From assembly GCF_000424385.1 (NCBI RefSeq), contig NZ_AUJU01000016.1:1-64000 (forward strand): a stretch of 64,000 bases of DNA. The letters are read 5' to 3'. Of this stretch, positions 27,269 through 35,607 are shown piece after piece (within the stretch, counting starts at the first letter, position 1; every line of letters starts with the position of its first letter). Source of the stretch: Butyrivibrio sp. LC3010. Its GTDB lineage: Bacteria > Bacillota > Clostridia > Lachnospirales > Lachnospiraceae. Under the pieces are notes generated by a model that saw nothing but the letters and a program-made list of their open reading frames with translations, did no database searches and was not told the origin of the DNA. A program made the translations under genes and the position numbers.

Positions 27269-27297
27269 ATCCTGCTTCTGCAAGGAAGGAGAGATAT

Positions 27298-28929
27298 ATG
27301 GCACAGATAAATGTAACCGGCCTTACTTTTGGATATGAAGGCAGCTTTGATAATGTTTTTGAAAATGTTTCTTTTATGGTGGACACCAATTGGAAACTTG
27401 GATTTATAGGGAGAAACGGGAAAGGGAAAACAACATTCCTGAATCTTTTAATGGGAAAATATGAGTATCAGGGAAGTATAACTTCAAATTCATACTTCGA
27501 CTATTTTCCCTATGTGGTTTCGGAAAATGACCTTGAAAAAACTCCTGATGAACTGATGGAGAAATGGAAGCCGGGGGTTGAGAGCTGGCGAGTAATGTGT
27601 GAACTGCCAAAGCTATCGGTAGAAACTGAGCTCTTGTACAGACCTTTTAAAACCTTAAGTTTTGGTGAAAGAACCAAGATTATGCTTGCTGTTCTGTTTT
27701 CCGGAGATAATGATTTTCTGCTTATAGACGAGCCCACAAACCATCTTGATATGGAGGCGAGGGACATCGTCAAAGCTTATCTTGCGGAGAAAAAGGGATT
27801 CATACTGGTTTCCCATGACCGAGATCTTTTGGATGCCTGCATAGATCATGTTCTTGTGTTGAACCGGGCTACCATAGAAGTGCAGAATGGGAATTTCTCA
27901 ACCTGGTGGGATAATAAGGAAAAGGCGGATTCCTTCGCCAGATCAGAAAATGAAAAACATCTGAAGGAAATAGGCAAGTTAAAGGCAGCAGCTGACAGAA
28001 CAGCAAGGTGGGCTGACAAAAGTGAGAATAGCAAAATAGGATTTGATCCTGTAAAAGAAAATGACAGATCAATATCAACAAGGTCTTTCATTGGTGCAAA
28101 GACCAAGAAAATGCAGTCGAGAGTAAAGTCCTTTGAGGATAGAATGAACAGGGAAATCGAAGAAAAAGAAGGTCTCCTTCAGGATATCGAGGAAACTATA
28201 GATTTAAAGATCATGCCACTTAAGCACCACAAGGAGAGGCTCATTGAATGCAGAGATTTGTCACTTAAGTACATTGATGGGAATGAAAATGTGATAGAGA
28301 ATCTGACATTTGAAGTGCTTCAGGGTGAACGGGTTTTTCTCAGCGGTGCGAACGGCAGTGGAAAATCCAGTTTGATAAAGGCGATATTATTTCAAAATGC
28401 TAATTTTGCGGGTGGAAATGGTGTTAATGACTTCATGGGAGGATATGATGCCGATGCGGATGTCATCAGGAGAGAAGCTACGGGAAAAAACGGCAGCCAT
28501 GCTACAGACTCACAGAGTATGGGAAAACTGTCACTTTCCGGTGAACTTAAAGTTGCCTCCGGACTTAAGATATCCTACATAAACCAGGACACTTCTCATT
28601 TGAAGGGGAGCTTAATGGAGCATGCACAAAAAAATGGATTGGATTACAGCCTTCTTCTTGCTATTTTACGGCAGCTTGATATGAACAGGGAACAGTTTGC
28701 CAAGAATATTGAGGACTTTTCAGAGGGACAAAAGAAAAAGGTGCTCATAGCATCAAGCCTTCTTACACCTGCTCACCTTTACATCTGGGACGAACCGCTA
28801 AATTATATCGATGTGTTTTCAAGAATGCAGATAGAAAGGCTTATTGAGAAATATGCACCCACTATGCTTCTTGTGGAGCATGATGTAAGGTTCAGAGAAA
28901 AACTTTCATCAAAAGAGATTTTCCTATGA
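27298..28929 (+). CDS. Lsa-family ABC-F ribosomal protection protein
   Basis: A 543-residue soluble protein with two ATPase domains and no membrane segments. Domain 1 has WKLGFIGRNGKGKTT, signature LSFGERTK and LLIDEPTNHLD; domain 2 has SGANGSGKSS, FSEGQKKK and YIWDEPLNYID. The lysine-rich linker of about 80 residues lies between them, where antibiotic-resistance ABC-Fs reach into the ribosome. The first 60 residues closely resemble Lsa/Vga-type proteins, which displace lincosamides, pleuromutilins and streptogramin A from the ribosome. Domain 2 has an insertion of about 40 residues between Walker A and the signature. Which drug it acts on cannot be read from sequence. Confidence 0.88.
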   Translation: MAQINVTGLTFGYEGSFDNVFENVSFMVDTNWKLGFIGRNGKGKTTFLNLLMGKYEYQGSITSNSYFDYFPYVVSENDLEKTPDELMEKWKPGVESWRVMCELPKLSVETELLYRPFKTLSFGERTKIMLAVLFSGDNDFLLIDEPTNHLDMEARDIVKAYLAEKKGFILVSHDRDLLDACIDHVLVLNRATIEVQNGNFSTWWDNKEKADSFARSENEKHLKEIGKLKAAADRTARWADKSENSKIGFDPVKENDRSISTRSFIGAKTKKMQSRVKSFEDRMNREIEEKEGLLQDIEETIDLKIMPLKHHKERLIECRDLSLKYIDGNENVIENLTFEVLQGERVFLSGANGSGKSSLIKAILFQNANFAGGNGVNDFMGGYDADADVIRREATGKNGSHATDSQSMGKLSLSGELKVASGLKISYINQDTSHLKGSLMEHAQKNGLDYSLLLAILRQLDMNREQFAKNIEDFSEGQKKKVLIASSLLTPAHLYIWDEPLNYIDVFSRMQIERLIEKYAPTMLLVEHDVRFREKLSSKEIFL

Positions 28930-28946
28930 GGACCAGAGTAAAAGAC

Positions 28947-29090
28947 GTTACTGTTCAGACAGCTCTGCGCACTTGCTGCGCTGAGCGTGAGAATGTTCTA
29001 CGTCTTGAATATAGGATTTGCCCCTTTGCCGAAGGCAACTGGAATGGGCAAATCCAGTTGCTGTGAGCACCGTAAGGTGTGAACAGTAAC
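28947..29090. mobile_element. 144-bp MITE, copy 1
   Basis: Starts GTTACTGTTCAGAC and ends GTGTGAACAGTAAC, so the ends are inverted repeats (13 of 14). It is flanked by TAAAAGAC and TAAAAGAT, a likely 8-bp target duplication. An internal GGATTTGCCC / GGGCAAATCC hairpin is present, but no gene. It differs from the copy at 63504-63647 by one base. It was inserted just after the ABC-F gene. Confidence 0.85.
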
Positions 29091-29199
29091 TAAAAGATAA
29101 AGTTTGGAATTACAGCTTTTATATTTGTAATGTATTATTTTAGCTGTATAATTATAGCGCAAAATCTTGATAAACTGGCTATTGAAGAGGTAAAAGTTA

Positions 29200-30066
29200 A
29201 TGAAAAAAGTTGCACTTATAAAAGAAATATTGATTTTAACACTGGCTACTATAATAATCGGAGCAGCGGTTTTCTTTTTCCTTATGCCGAGTCATGCATC
29301 TGTCAGCAGCATATCGGGATTATCAATTGTACTGACAAATTTTATACCGCTGTCGGTTTCAGCCATAACAATGATACTCAACGTATTTTTGCTGATCATC
29401 GGTTTTATCACCTGCGGTACTGAGTTTGGATATAAGACAGTATATACGTCTATTTTATTGCCTGTGGTGATTGGAGTATTTGAGAAAACTTTTCCCGATT
29501 TTACCTCATTTACAGGGGATGCAACTCTTGATGTTGTGTGCTATATATTCTTTGTAAGTATAGGAATTGCGATTCTTTTTAACAGAAATGCGTCCTCAGG
29601 CGGTCTTGATATTGTGGCAAAAATCATTAACAAGTATCTAAGAGTGGATCTTGGTAAAGCAATGTCAGCAGCCGGACTGTGCGTAGCTGCTTCGTCAATA
29701 CTTGTCTATGATGCCAAGACCCTGATACTCAGCATTCTGGGTACATATTTTAACGGTGTCATTCTGGACCACTTCATTTTTGATCAGAAGCTCAAGAGGA
29801 GGGTATGCATTGTTTCTCCTTTTGAAAAGGAAATAAGAAACTTTATATTGAATGAGCTTCACAGTGGAGCAAGTATATACAAGGCTATCGGTGCATATCG
29901 AATGCAGGAGCACAACGAGATCATAACCATCGTGGATAAGAGTGAATTCCAGAAATTGATGGCATTTATTGATAAGGTGGATCCACAGGCTTTTGTTACT
30001 GTATATAAGGTAAGCGAAATGCAGTACAGATCCAAATCCATGCCGGAGAGGATTTTTGAGGATTGA
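29200..30066 (+). CDS. YitT family membrane protein (DUF161/DUF2179)
   Basis: A 288-residue protein: five or six membrane helices over residues 8-190, including NASSGGLDIVAKIINKYLRVDLG, a typical YitT motif, then a cytoplasmic DUF2179 domain (about 205-280) with RGATIYK-like SGASIYKAIGAYR and DPQAFVTVYKVSE. YitT proteins are common in Firmicutes; their physiological role is not settled. The ATG has AAGAGG upstream. A MATE remnant follows. Confidence 0.9.
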   Translation: MKKVALIKEILILTLATIIIGAAVFFFLMPSHASVSSISGLSIVLTNFIPLSVSAITMILNVFLLIIGFITCGTEFGYKTVYTSILLPVVIGVFEKTFPDFTSFTGDATLDVVCYIFFVSIGIAILFNRNASSGGLDIVAKIINKYLRVDLGKAMSAAGLCVAASSILVYDAKTLILSILGTYFNGVILDHFIFDQKLKRRVCIVSPFEKEIRNFILNELHSGASIYKAIGAYRMQEHNEIITIVDKSEFQKLMAFIDKVDPQAFVTVYKVSEMQYRSKSMPERIFED

Positions 30067-30083
30067 TAATGTAAAGAAGGTAA

Positions 30084-30240
30084 TGCAATACGCTTATATC
30101 TTTTGCAATGATCTTTTCAAATGCAGCAGCTATGTCCACACAGATAATCACAGGACACCTTGTGGGAGCCGGAAAAACTGATGAAGCATAAAAAAACCTG
30201 AAAAAGGTACTATATATTTTTAATCATGCGTATGTTAGTT
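30084..30240 (+). pseudogene. MATE transporter remnant
   Basis: A frame reads ISFAMIFSNAAAMSTQIITG, then HLVGAGKTDEA, a TAA where MATE proteins have a tyrosine, and KNLKKVLYIFNHAY. This is a recognisable internal piece of a MATE transporter (the loop after helix 2 or 8). Both ends are missing. Too short and interrupted to be functional. Confidence 0.6.
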
Positions 30241-30324
30241 TCATAGTAGGAACACGTTTATTGCACTCGATATATCGTTTGCGGGTATTTGCAGGTGCAG
30301 CGATTTTTACAAAGGAGCTTATCT

Positions 30325-30801
30325 ATGAAAAAGAATATACGCATGATTTTGCTTGGAGAACTACTGCTTTTCATAATTCTGTTTACTGTTCTTATGGTAG
30401 GAGGAAGTTATGGGATGTCAGCTGTATGGTGGTTTCTCGATTTTCCGTCACTTCTGATTATCCTGTTGGTTTTTATCCCGGGACTTATGATCATGGGAGA
30501 GTGGAAGGATTTTCTTAAATCCTTTTCTGTGGGGATTAAGGAGTATCGCCTTCTGGAACTTAAGAACATAATAGGAGCTGTGGATGCAGCCCAGAAACTG
30601 ACTGTATTTGCGGCTCTTTTTGCTATTATTATTTCAGGTGTGCTGATTCTTGGACACATTGATGATCTGTCGCTGATTGGACCTAATCTGGCTGTATGCT
30701 TCCTGTCAGGATTATATGCGGTTATCATTGAGTTCTTTCTTCTTCCATTAAAGCTTAATGCTGAGCGGAAAATGAATGAAGAAATGGATCTTGGTGAGTG
30801 A
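30325..30801 (+). CDS. MotA/ExbB-like small membrane protein
   Basis: A 158-residue protein with four membrane segments. The arrangement AVWWFLDFPSLLIILL, a cytoplasmic stretch with KDFLKSFSVGIKEY, and a C-terminal pair containing GPNLAVCFLSGLYAVIIEFFLLPLKL resembles MotA/TolQ/ExbB proton-channel proteins, but the cytoplasmic part is much shorter. The function is uncertain. AAAGGAG precedes the ATG at 30325. Confidence 0.6.
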   Translation: MKKNIRMILLGELLLFIILFTVLMVGGSYGMSAVWWFLDFPSLLIILLVFIPGLMIMGEWKDFLKSFSVGIKEYRLLELKNIIGAVDAAQKLTVFAALFAIIISGVLILGHIDDLSLIGPNLAVCFLSGLYAVIIEFFLLPLKLNAERKMNEEMDLGE

Positions 30802-30833
30802 TAGAACTTTAACCGGCATCGTTCATAATAGAT

Positions 30834-31103
30834 ATGTGTGGTGCCATAATGATATATAGTGTGGTTATGAAAATGAAAGATCCGGGTATAACAAAAGCGA
30901 AGTATCTTCAGGTGGCCGGCGGTTTTGGACTTACCAAGAGAGAGCTGGAGCTTGGATACTTAAAGGTACATGGCTTTTCAAATAGAAGAATTGCATATAT
31001 GCTTGGTATTTCTGAACAGACAGTAAAAAATCATTTTACTCATATATACGAAAAGGCGTGGGTTCCCGGACGAAAGGAATTCATTACGTTGTTTTTACAG
31101 TGA
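30834..31103 (+). CDS. Stand-alone LuxR-type HTH protein
   Basis: Up to 89 residues. The core GLTKRELELGYLKVHGFSNR and ISEQTVKNHFTHIYEK is a LuxR-family DNA-binding domain. No receiver or sensor domain is present. No convincing ribosome site precedes ATG 30834, 30849 or 30867, so this may be the tail of a former larger regulator. It follows the small MotA-like gene by about 30 bp. Confidence 0.6.
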   Translation: MCGAIMIYSVVMKMKDPGITKAKYLQVAGGFGLTKRELELGYLKVHGFSNRRIAYMLGISEQTVKNHFTHIYEKAWVPGRKEFITLFLQ

Positions 31104-31331
31104 ATATTATTCATATAGGAAGGCAATGACTTGAAATAAAAAAGGTATTACATGAAAAATTAATATCTGTTATAATGGCATCCGTATCGGCTCTGCAAAG
31201 AGAATCGATATCAGTAATAATAAATATCGAAGATGTAAAGCTGGTATCATTGGAAACGAAACACCTTACGGGTGATAACGAACAACACGCCTTAGGTCTT
31301 CCCCTGGTAAAGAGAAAGGAGAACCCCGGGT

Positions 31332-31832
31332 ATGTTACCACAGAATAAGTTTCAGGATGTTATTTTCACAATATTAATGGCCGCCGTTATGGTCTATGCA
31401 ATGATTTGCTACAACATTTCGCTAAATGTAGGCGGAATGCAGAATTTTGTATTTCTTGCAGCCTTTAAGGAAATGATAATCATGTTGCCTGTTGCAGTAG
31501 CTATAGAGCTTATATTTGTTGGAAAGCTTGCGCAGAAGCTGGCATTTAGATTTGTCACTCCGGGAAAAGACCCAATGATCATGACGATTCTTGGTATTTC
31601 CGCAATGAGTGTTGTTCTTATGTGTCCCTGCATGAGCCTTGTGGCTACATTCCTTTTCAAGGATGCAGGCTTTGAGTTAATTGCTGTATGGATTGAGACA
31701 ACAGTAAAGAATTTCCCCATGGCACTTTGCTGGCAGATATTCTTCGCAGGACCTGTTGTACGTGGAATTTTTGGATTCTTTGTAAAAAAGTTTTCTAAGA
31801 ATAGCATGGTAGAAGTCAAAAAGGCAGCCTGA
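31332..31832 (+). CDS. DUF2798-like membrane protein
   Basis: A 166-residue protein with four membrane helices: LMAAVMVYAMICYNISL, then AAFKEMIIMLPVAVAIELI, SVVLMCPCMSLVATF and a final segment with IFFAGPVVRGIFGF. This follows the DUF2798 pattern of two repeated helix pairs. The function is unknown. AAGGAGAA precedes the ATG and a strong terminator follows. The 220-base leader upstream contains an ACACC/GGTGT-type hairpin but no riboswitch I recognise. Confidence 0.8.
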   Translation: MLPQNKFQDVIFTILMAAVMVYAMICYNISLNVGGMQNFVFLAAFKEMIIMLPVAVAIELIFVGKLAQKLAFRFVTPGKDPMIMTILGISAMSVVLMCPCMSLVATFLFKDAGFELIAVWIETTVKNFPMALCWQIFFAGPVVRGIFGFFVKKFSKNSMVEVKKAA

Positions 31833-31858
31833 TAAATGAAATGAATAAAACAATTAGT

Positions 31859-31910
31859 AAAATCGCCAACCATTTGGAAATCAATATTTCCTGATGGCTG
31901 GCGATTTTTT
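31859..31910 (+). terminator. Terminator after the DUF2798 gene
   Basis: AAAATCGCCA-(A)-CCAT and ATGG-(C)-TGGCGATTTT pair with one mismatch, with further T residues completing the run. Confidence 0.88.
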
Positions 31911-31915
31911 GACTA

Positions 31916-31995
31916 GGTACGACGATTGACGACAACGCAGCAGAAGACAATTTAGACAAGTAATAAAGTCGATTTATTTGATGACAGTAGCACTA
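31916..31995. repeat. Palindromic MITE-like element, copy 2 (right half)
   Basis: Eighty bases that match 13359-13438 with four substitutions, including ACAAGTAATAAAGTCGA and TTTGATGACAGTAGCACTA. The left half of the palindrome found at 13304-13358 is absent here, so this is a truncated or half element. Confidence 0.7.
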
Positions 31996-32069
31996 GCTGC
32001 GGCGCCTGAAGACAATACAGCACATCTTAGAATTGGTAGAAATAGTCCAAGTGATTGTAAGATGCTGTA

Positions 32070-33314
32070 CTATCCCAAAATTGAATTCAGATGTGATATA
32101 TCCAGATATTTCGGAAGCCCGTTTTCGTAAACCTGCTGAACCTCACCTGCAATGAGAGGCTTAAGGTAATCTACAAATTCAGAAGTTATATCATTGCCTT
32201 CTTTTGTTATCCAATCTGTCGGAACTGATTTTGCTTCGTTGGCTATATTTTTAATCTGGGCATAGCTATAATCCACTTTGTAGGGATCATTGCTTATTCT
32301 GTTCAGGACAACCATACATCCTGTCTGTCCTTCTTCAGACAAAGCTACAGCTTTTTTACCCTGTGCAAAAGATTCATCAAGATCGGTTTTACTTGCCATG
32401 TGTGCTGCGCATCTCTGAAGTACATTGATCTCCACTGAGCGTACCTTTACATCGATGTTCTCTTTTATAAGGAACTCAAGAGCTTTACCTGCGCCGGAGA
32501 GCTGCTGATGTCCAAAGGTATCAGCCATTGCCTTGCTGGATGTGATATAGTTGCCTTCCTTATCTCTTATACCCTCAGATACTGCAACTATTACATTATT
32601 GCGCTTGGAAAGCTCGCTGCGGACATCTATAAGGAACTGCTCCTTATCAAAAGGAACCTCCGGAAGGTAAATAAGGTGAGGCGCAGATGAATAACCGTTT
32701 CTCGCAAGAGCTGATGCTGCGGTAAGCCATCCTGCGTCACGTCCCATGATTTCCACGATGGTAACTGACTTGACTGCATAAATGAAGGTATCATGAGCAA
32801 TCTCTAAGACAGAGCTTGCTATATACTTGGCAGCAGAGCCAAAGCCCGGGGTGTGATCTGTAGAGCACAGATCATTATCGATAGTCTTGGGAACACCGAT
32901 TATCTTTATGTCTGAACCTATTTCCCTGGCATAATTTGAAAGCTTTAAGACAGTATCCATGCTGTCGTTACCACCTATATAGAAAAAGGCTCCAATATTA
33001 TGTTTTCTAAATTGTGAAAAGATAAAAGAATATGAAGAATCATCATCCCTGTATTCCGGGAGCTTATATCTGCAGCTTCCTAAATACATGGCAGGTGTGT
33101 GAGTTAAAAGGGTTATAAAATCAGAATCGCTTTGAGCTTTTGCGGTAAGATCCAGATAATTCTCAGATAATACGCCCAGGATTCCATTTATGGCTCCATA
33201 ACATCGGTCATAGTTTTTAGATTCGATGGTAGCGCTAACCACTCCTGCAAGACTGGCATTGATAGCAGAAGTAGGTCCTCCTGATTGTGCAACAAGAACA
33301 TTTTTATTGTCCAT
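32070..33314 (-). CDS. PPi-type 6-phosphofructokinase
   Basis: A 414-residue glycolytic enzyme. SGGPTSAINA near the N-terminus, GGNDS at residues 114-118 and PKTIDND at 142-148 are the PFK catalytic motifs; the Lys in PKTIDND and the Asp of GGNDS are typical of pyrophosphate-dependent rather than ATP-dependent enzymes. It converts fructose 6-phosphate to the 1,6-bisphosphate reversibly. The ATG at 33314 is chosen because GAGGAG lies eight bases upstream; a TTG six bases earlier is too close. Confidence 0.88.
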   Translation of the reverse strand: MDNKNVLVAQSGGPTSAINASLAGVVSATIESKNYDRCYGAINGILGVLSENYLDLTAKAQSDSDFITLLTHTPAMYLGSCRYKLPEYRDDDSSYSFIFSQFRKHNIGAFFYIGGNDSMDTVLKLSNYAREIGSDIKIIGVPKTIDNDLCSTDHTPGFGSAAKYIASSVLEIAHDTFIYAVKSVTIVEIMGRDAGWLTAASALARNGYSSAPHLIYLPEVPFDKEQFLIDVRSELSKRNNVIVAVSEGIRDKEGNYITSSKAMADTFGHQQLSGAGKALEFLIKENIDVKVRSVEINVLQRCAAHMASKTDLDESFAQGKKAVALSEEGQTGCMVVLNRISNDPYKVDYSYAQIKNIANEAKSVPTDWITKEGNDITSEFVDYLKPLIAGEVQQVYENGLPKYLDISHLNSILG

Positions 33315-33657
33315 TAACAAGACTCCTCAATTTTTGCTTTAATTCTATCACTTCAAAATTCTGATGTCACTATGAAATACTTGATAAATGCAGTATTTAT
33401 GCGGTTTATATAGTTTTACGAAACATTTGGCGTCTTTTTCGTTAATGTGCATATATTGCTATTTTTGCTCATTATAATGTGGATCAAAGAGAGCTTATTG
33501 GAAATCCCGTGGCAAATCCCTATGCTGTGAGCACCACAGCGATTAAACAACTAAGATTTAATAGTTATTTAATATAGGAATCATCAAATGTTTATGCCTC
33601 CTTTGCAGCTTCTTTGATACAATACGATTGTAGAAAAGTTGTGCAGGAGGCATTATT
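33315..33657. other. Divergent intergenic region with possible MITE remnant
   Basis: About 340 bases between the divergent PFK and EAL genes. A TATAAT box at 33473-33478 is a candidate plus-strand -10. At 33511-33535, GGCAAATCC, four bases, GCTGTGAGCACC match the 3' part of the 144-bp MITE with identical spacing, so a decayed MITE is likely. Confidence 0.5.
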
Positions 33658-35565
33658 GTGAATTGGGAGTTTAGCTATGTAATTCCTAGCTTTCTGGTAC
33701 TGATCATAGTGATGGGATATTATTATTCATTGCCCAGATTACCGATAAGGCTGAATAAAGTATTTCTTACAATAATGATAGCTGAAGGCTTAGTGATAAT
33801 AACCGACATGATTTCCAGCTGGGCGGATAATGAGTATAAATTATTACCTGCCTGGCTTTTAGTCGCTCTAAACACCATGTTTTTTATCACTTTTCATGTT
33901 CGAACCTATCTGTTTTTTGAAATCACACTTGTACTTCTCAGAGCATTTAATCTGAGGAGTAAACTAAGCGTCTTGCTTATGAAAATTCCGTTTATTCTCA
34001 CTGAACTTATAACCATTATAGGTGTTTATACAGGATACGTTTTTTATATTGATGGTACGGGATATCATCGAGGTCCTCTTCATTACATTGTTTATGTATG
34101 TCTCTATTTTTACTTGGGAGCATCATTCCTTTATATTTTAAAAAATTGGGACAGAATCAGGCGCAGGCAGGAGCGAGTGAGCATAATAAGTATTAGTGTT
34201 ATTCTTCTTATTGGTTCATTTGCCAGAATATTACTGCCGCAGCTGCTGCTGTATGATACATTCTGTCTTATGGCCATACTTGTTATTTACCTGTCATACG
34301 GAAATCCGGAGTTTTATCTGGAAAGAAGGAATATGACTTTTAATAACAAGGCACTAAGGACCTACATTGAAGAAAATGAGGGTCGGGGTCAGTATAAAAT
34401 CCTGTCTTTTGTTCTACGTGATTATCATGATTTGCGGGAAATCTATGGAACAGTGCAGATGAATCAGGGAATAGCACTGATTTCAGCCTATCTTAAGAAA
34501 AATTACCCGGATTTTTTAGAGTTCTATTATCAGAATGGACGGTTTGTTTTGCTTGGTGATAAGGATATGGACTGGGAGGATATCCATGAGGAACTGAGAC
34601 ACAGATTTATGCTTCCGTGGAAATCAGGTAATTCCGAACTGTATCTGGAAGCCGGTTTTGCGTATATGGATTTTGAGGAGGGCTATACATCAGCTGATGT
34701 TGTCTTAAATACAATAACCATCATGTTGGAAAAGGCTAATAAGCTCGGAGATGATTATAACATCCTTACCGACGATGATCCCTTGGGAGAGTACGAGGAG
34801 AGATTGTACTTAAAGCGTACCATGGAAAATGCCATCGATCAGAAAGCGGTGGAAGTATTTCTTCAGCCAATCATTGACGCAAAAAAGAGAACTCTTGTAG
34901 GTGCTGAGGCACTTGCAAGAATAAGAGACAGTGAAGGTAATATAGTTCCTCCCGGAGCATTTATTCCCATAGCGGAGCAGAATGGAAGAATAAATCAGCT
35001 TGGAGAGCAGGTTTTTGAAAAGGTCTGTGAGTTTATAGCAGATAATGAAATGGACAGAATGGGTATGAAATTTATCAATGTAAATCTTTCGCCTATTCAG
35101 TTCATGAGATCTGACCTTGGAAGAAGATTCCTTACAGATACACACAAGTACGGTATTTCCCCGGATAAAATACATTTAGAGATAACAGAGGAAGCAATAA
35201 TAGACGATCAGCTTATGGATAAGCAGATTCAGATCATGCAGAAGGAAGGTTTTAAATTTGTTCTGGATGATTATGGAAAAGGGTATTCCAACCTGAACAG
35301 GCTAAAGAAAGGACCGTTCATAAACGTTAAGCTTGATATGGAAGTAGTATGGGATTATTGTGCTACTCAGGATCACGTAATTCCTATGATGGTAGAAGCT
35401 TTCAAAAAAATGAATTTCAGTATAACAGCCGAGGGAATAGAGACTGAGGAAATGGCAGTAAAGATGACAGAAATTGGCTGTGATTATCTGCAGGGCATGT
35501 TGTTCTCATACCCTGTTCCGATGGATGAGTTTATAAGAAAATATGGAAAAACAGATGAGACCTGA
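33658..35565 (+). CDS. Membrane EAL-domain c-di-GMP phosphodiesterase with degenerate GGDEF
   Basis: A 635-residue protein. Seven or so membrane helices occupy residues 5-220. A degenerate GGDEF domain (about 225-375) has YYQNGRFVLLG where GGDEF is expected. The EAL domain (about 385-630) keeps Glu417 in AEALAR, the EITEEA glutamate, DDYGKGYSN, KLD and TAEGIETEE, so it should hydrolyse c-di-GMP. The start is GTG with AGGAGG upstream. It lies 3.6 kb from a diguanylate cyclase in the signalling island at 39-48 kb and may oppose it. Confidence 0.9.
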   Translation: MNWEFSYVIPSFLVLIIVMGYYYSLPRLPIRLNKVFLTIMIAEGLVIITDMISSWADNEYKLLPAWLLVALNTMFFITFHVRTYLFFEITLVLLRAFNLRSKLSVLLMKIPFILTELITIIGVYTGYVFYIDGTGYHRGPLHYIVYVCLYFYLGASFLYILKNWDRIRRRQERVSIISISVILLIGSFARILLPQLLLYDTFCLMAILVIYLSYGNPEFYLERRNMTFNNKALRTYIEENEGRGQYKILSFVLRDYHDLREIYGTVQMNQGIALISAYLKKNYPDFLEFYYQNGRFVLLGDKDMDWEDIHEELRHRFMLPWKSGNSELYLEAGFAYMDFEEGYTSADVVLNTITIMLEKANKLGDDYNILTDDDPLGEYEERLYLKRTMENAIDQKAVEVFLQPIIDAKKRTLVGAEALARIRDSEGNIVPPGAFIPIAEQNGRINQLGEQVFEKVCEFIADNEMDRMGMKFINVNLSPIQFMRSDLGRRFLTDTHKYGISPDKIHLEITEEAIIDDQLMDKQIQIMQKEGFKFVLDDYGKGYSNLNRLKKGPFINVKLDMEVVWDYCATQDHVIPMMVEAFKKMNFSITAEGIETEEMAVKMTEIGCDYLQGMLFSYPVPMDEFIRKYGKTDET

Positions 35566-35590
35566 TATATGGCCCCATCTGTTTTTAATT
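35547..35590 (+). terminator. Terminator overlapping the end of the EAL gene
   Basis: AAAAACAGATG (35547-35557) and CATCTGTTTTT (35576-35586) form an 11-bp stem that spans the stop codon. The A and T tracts on the two sides make it usable from either direction, for the EAL gene and the convergent surE. Confidence 0.8.
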
Positions 35591-35607
35591 TCATAGAAAT
35601 TCTTATT

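Larger units (their letters stand above)
26901..27297 (+). other. Leader region of the ABC-F gene
   Basis: A gene-poor stretch of about 400 bases. A frame at 27001-27114, with an internal ATG at 27037, begins MIRADHLTKYF there, which reads like the first residues of an ABC ATPase, and ends after 25 codons. It could be a leader peptide or a remnant. A terminator-like hairpin follows at 27195-27237 and a second hairpin at 27245-27268, then the AAGGAAGGAGAG ribosome site. Confidence 0.5.

Noticed and set aside
31120..31331. Possible riboswitch before the DUF2798 gene
   Set aside because: One or two small hairpins are present but I could not match any known aptamer core.
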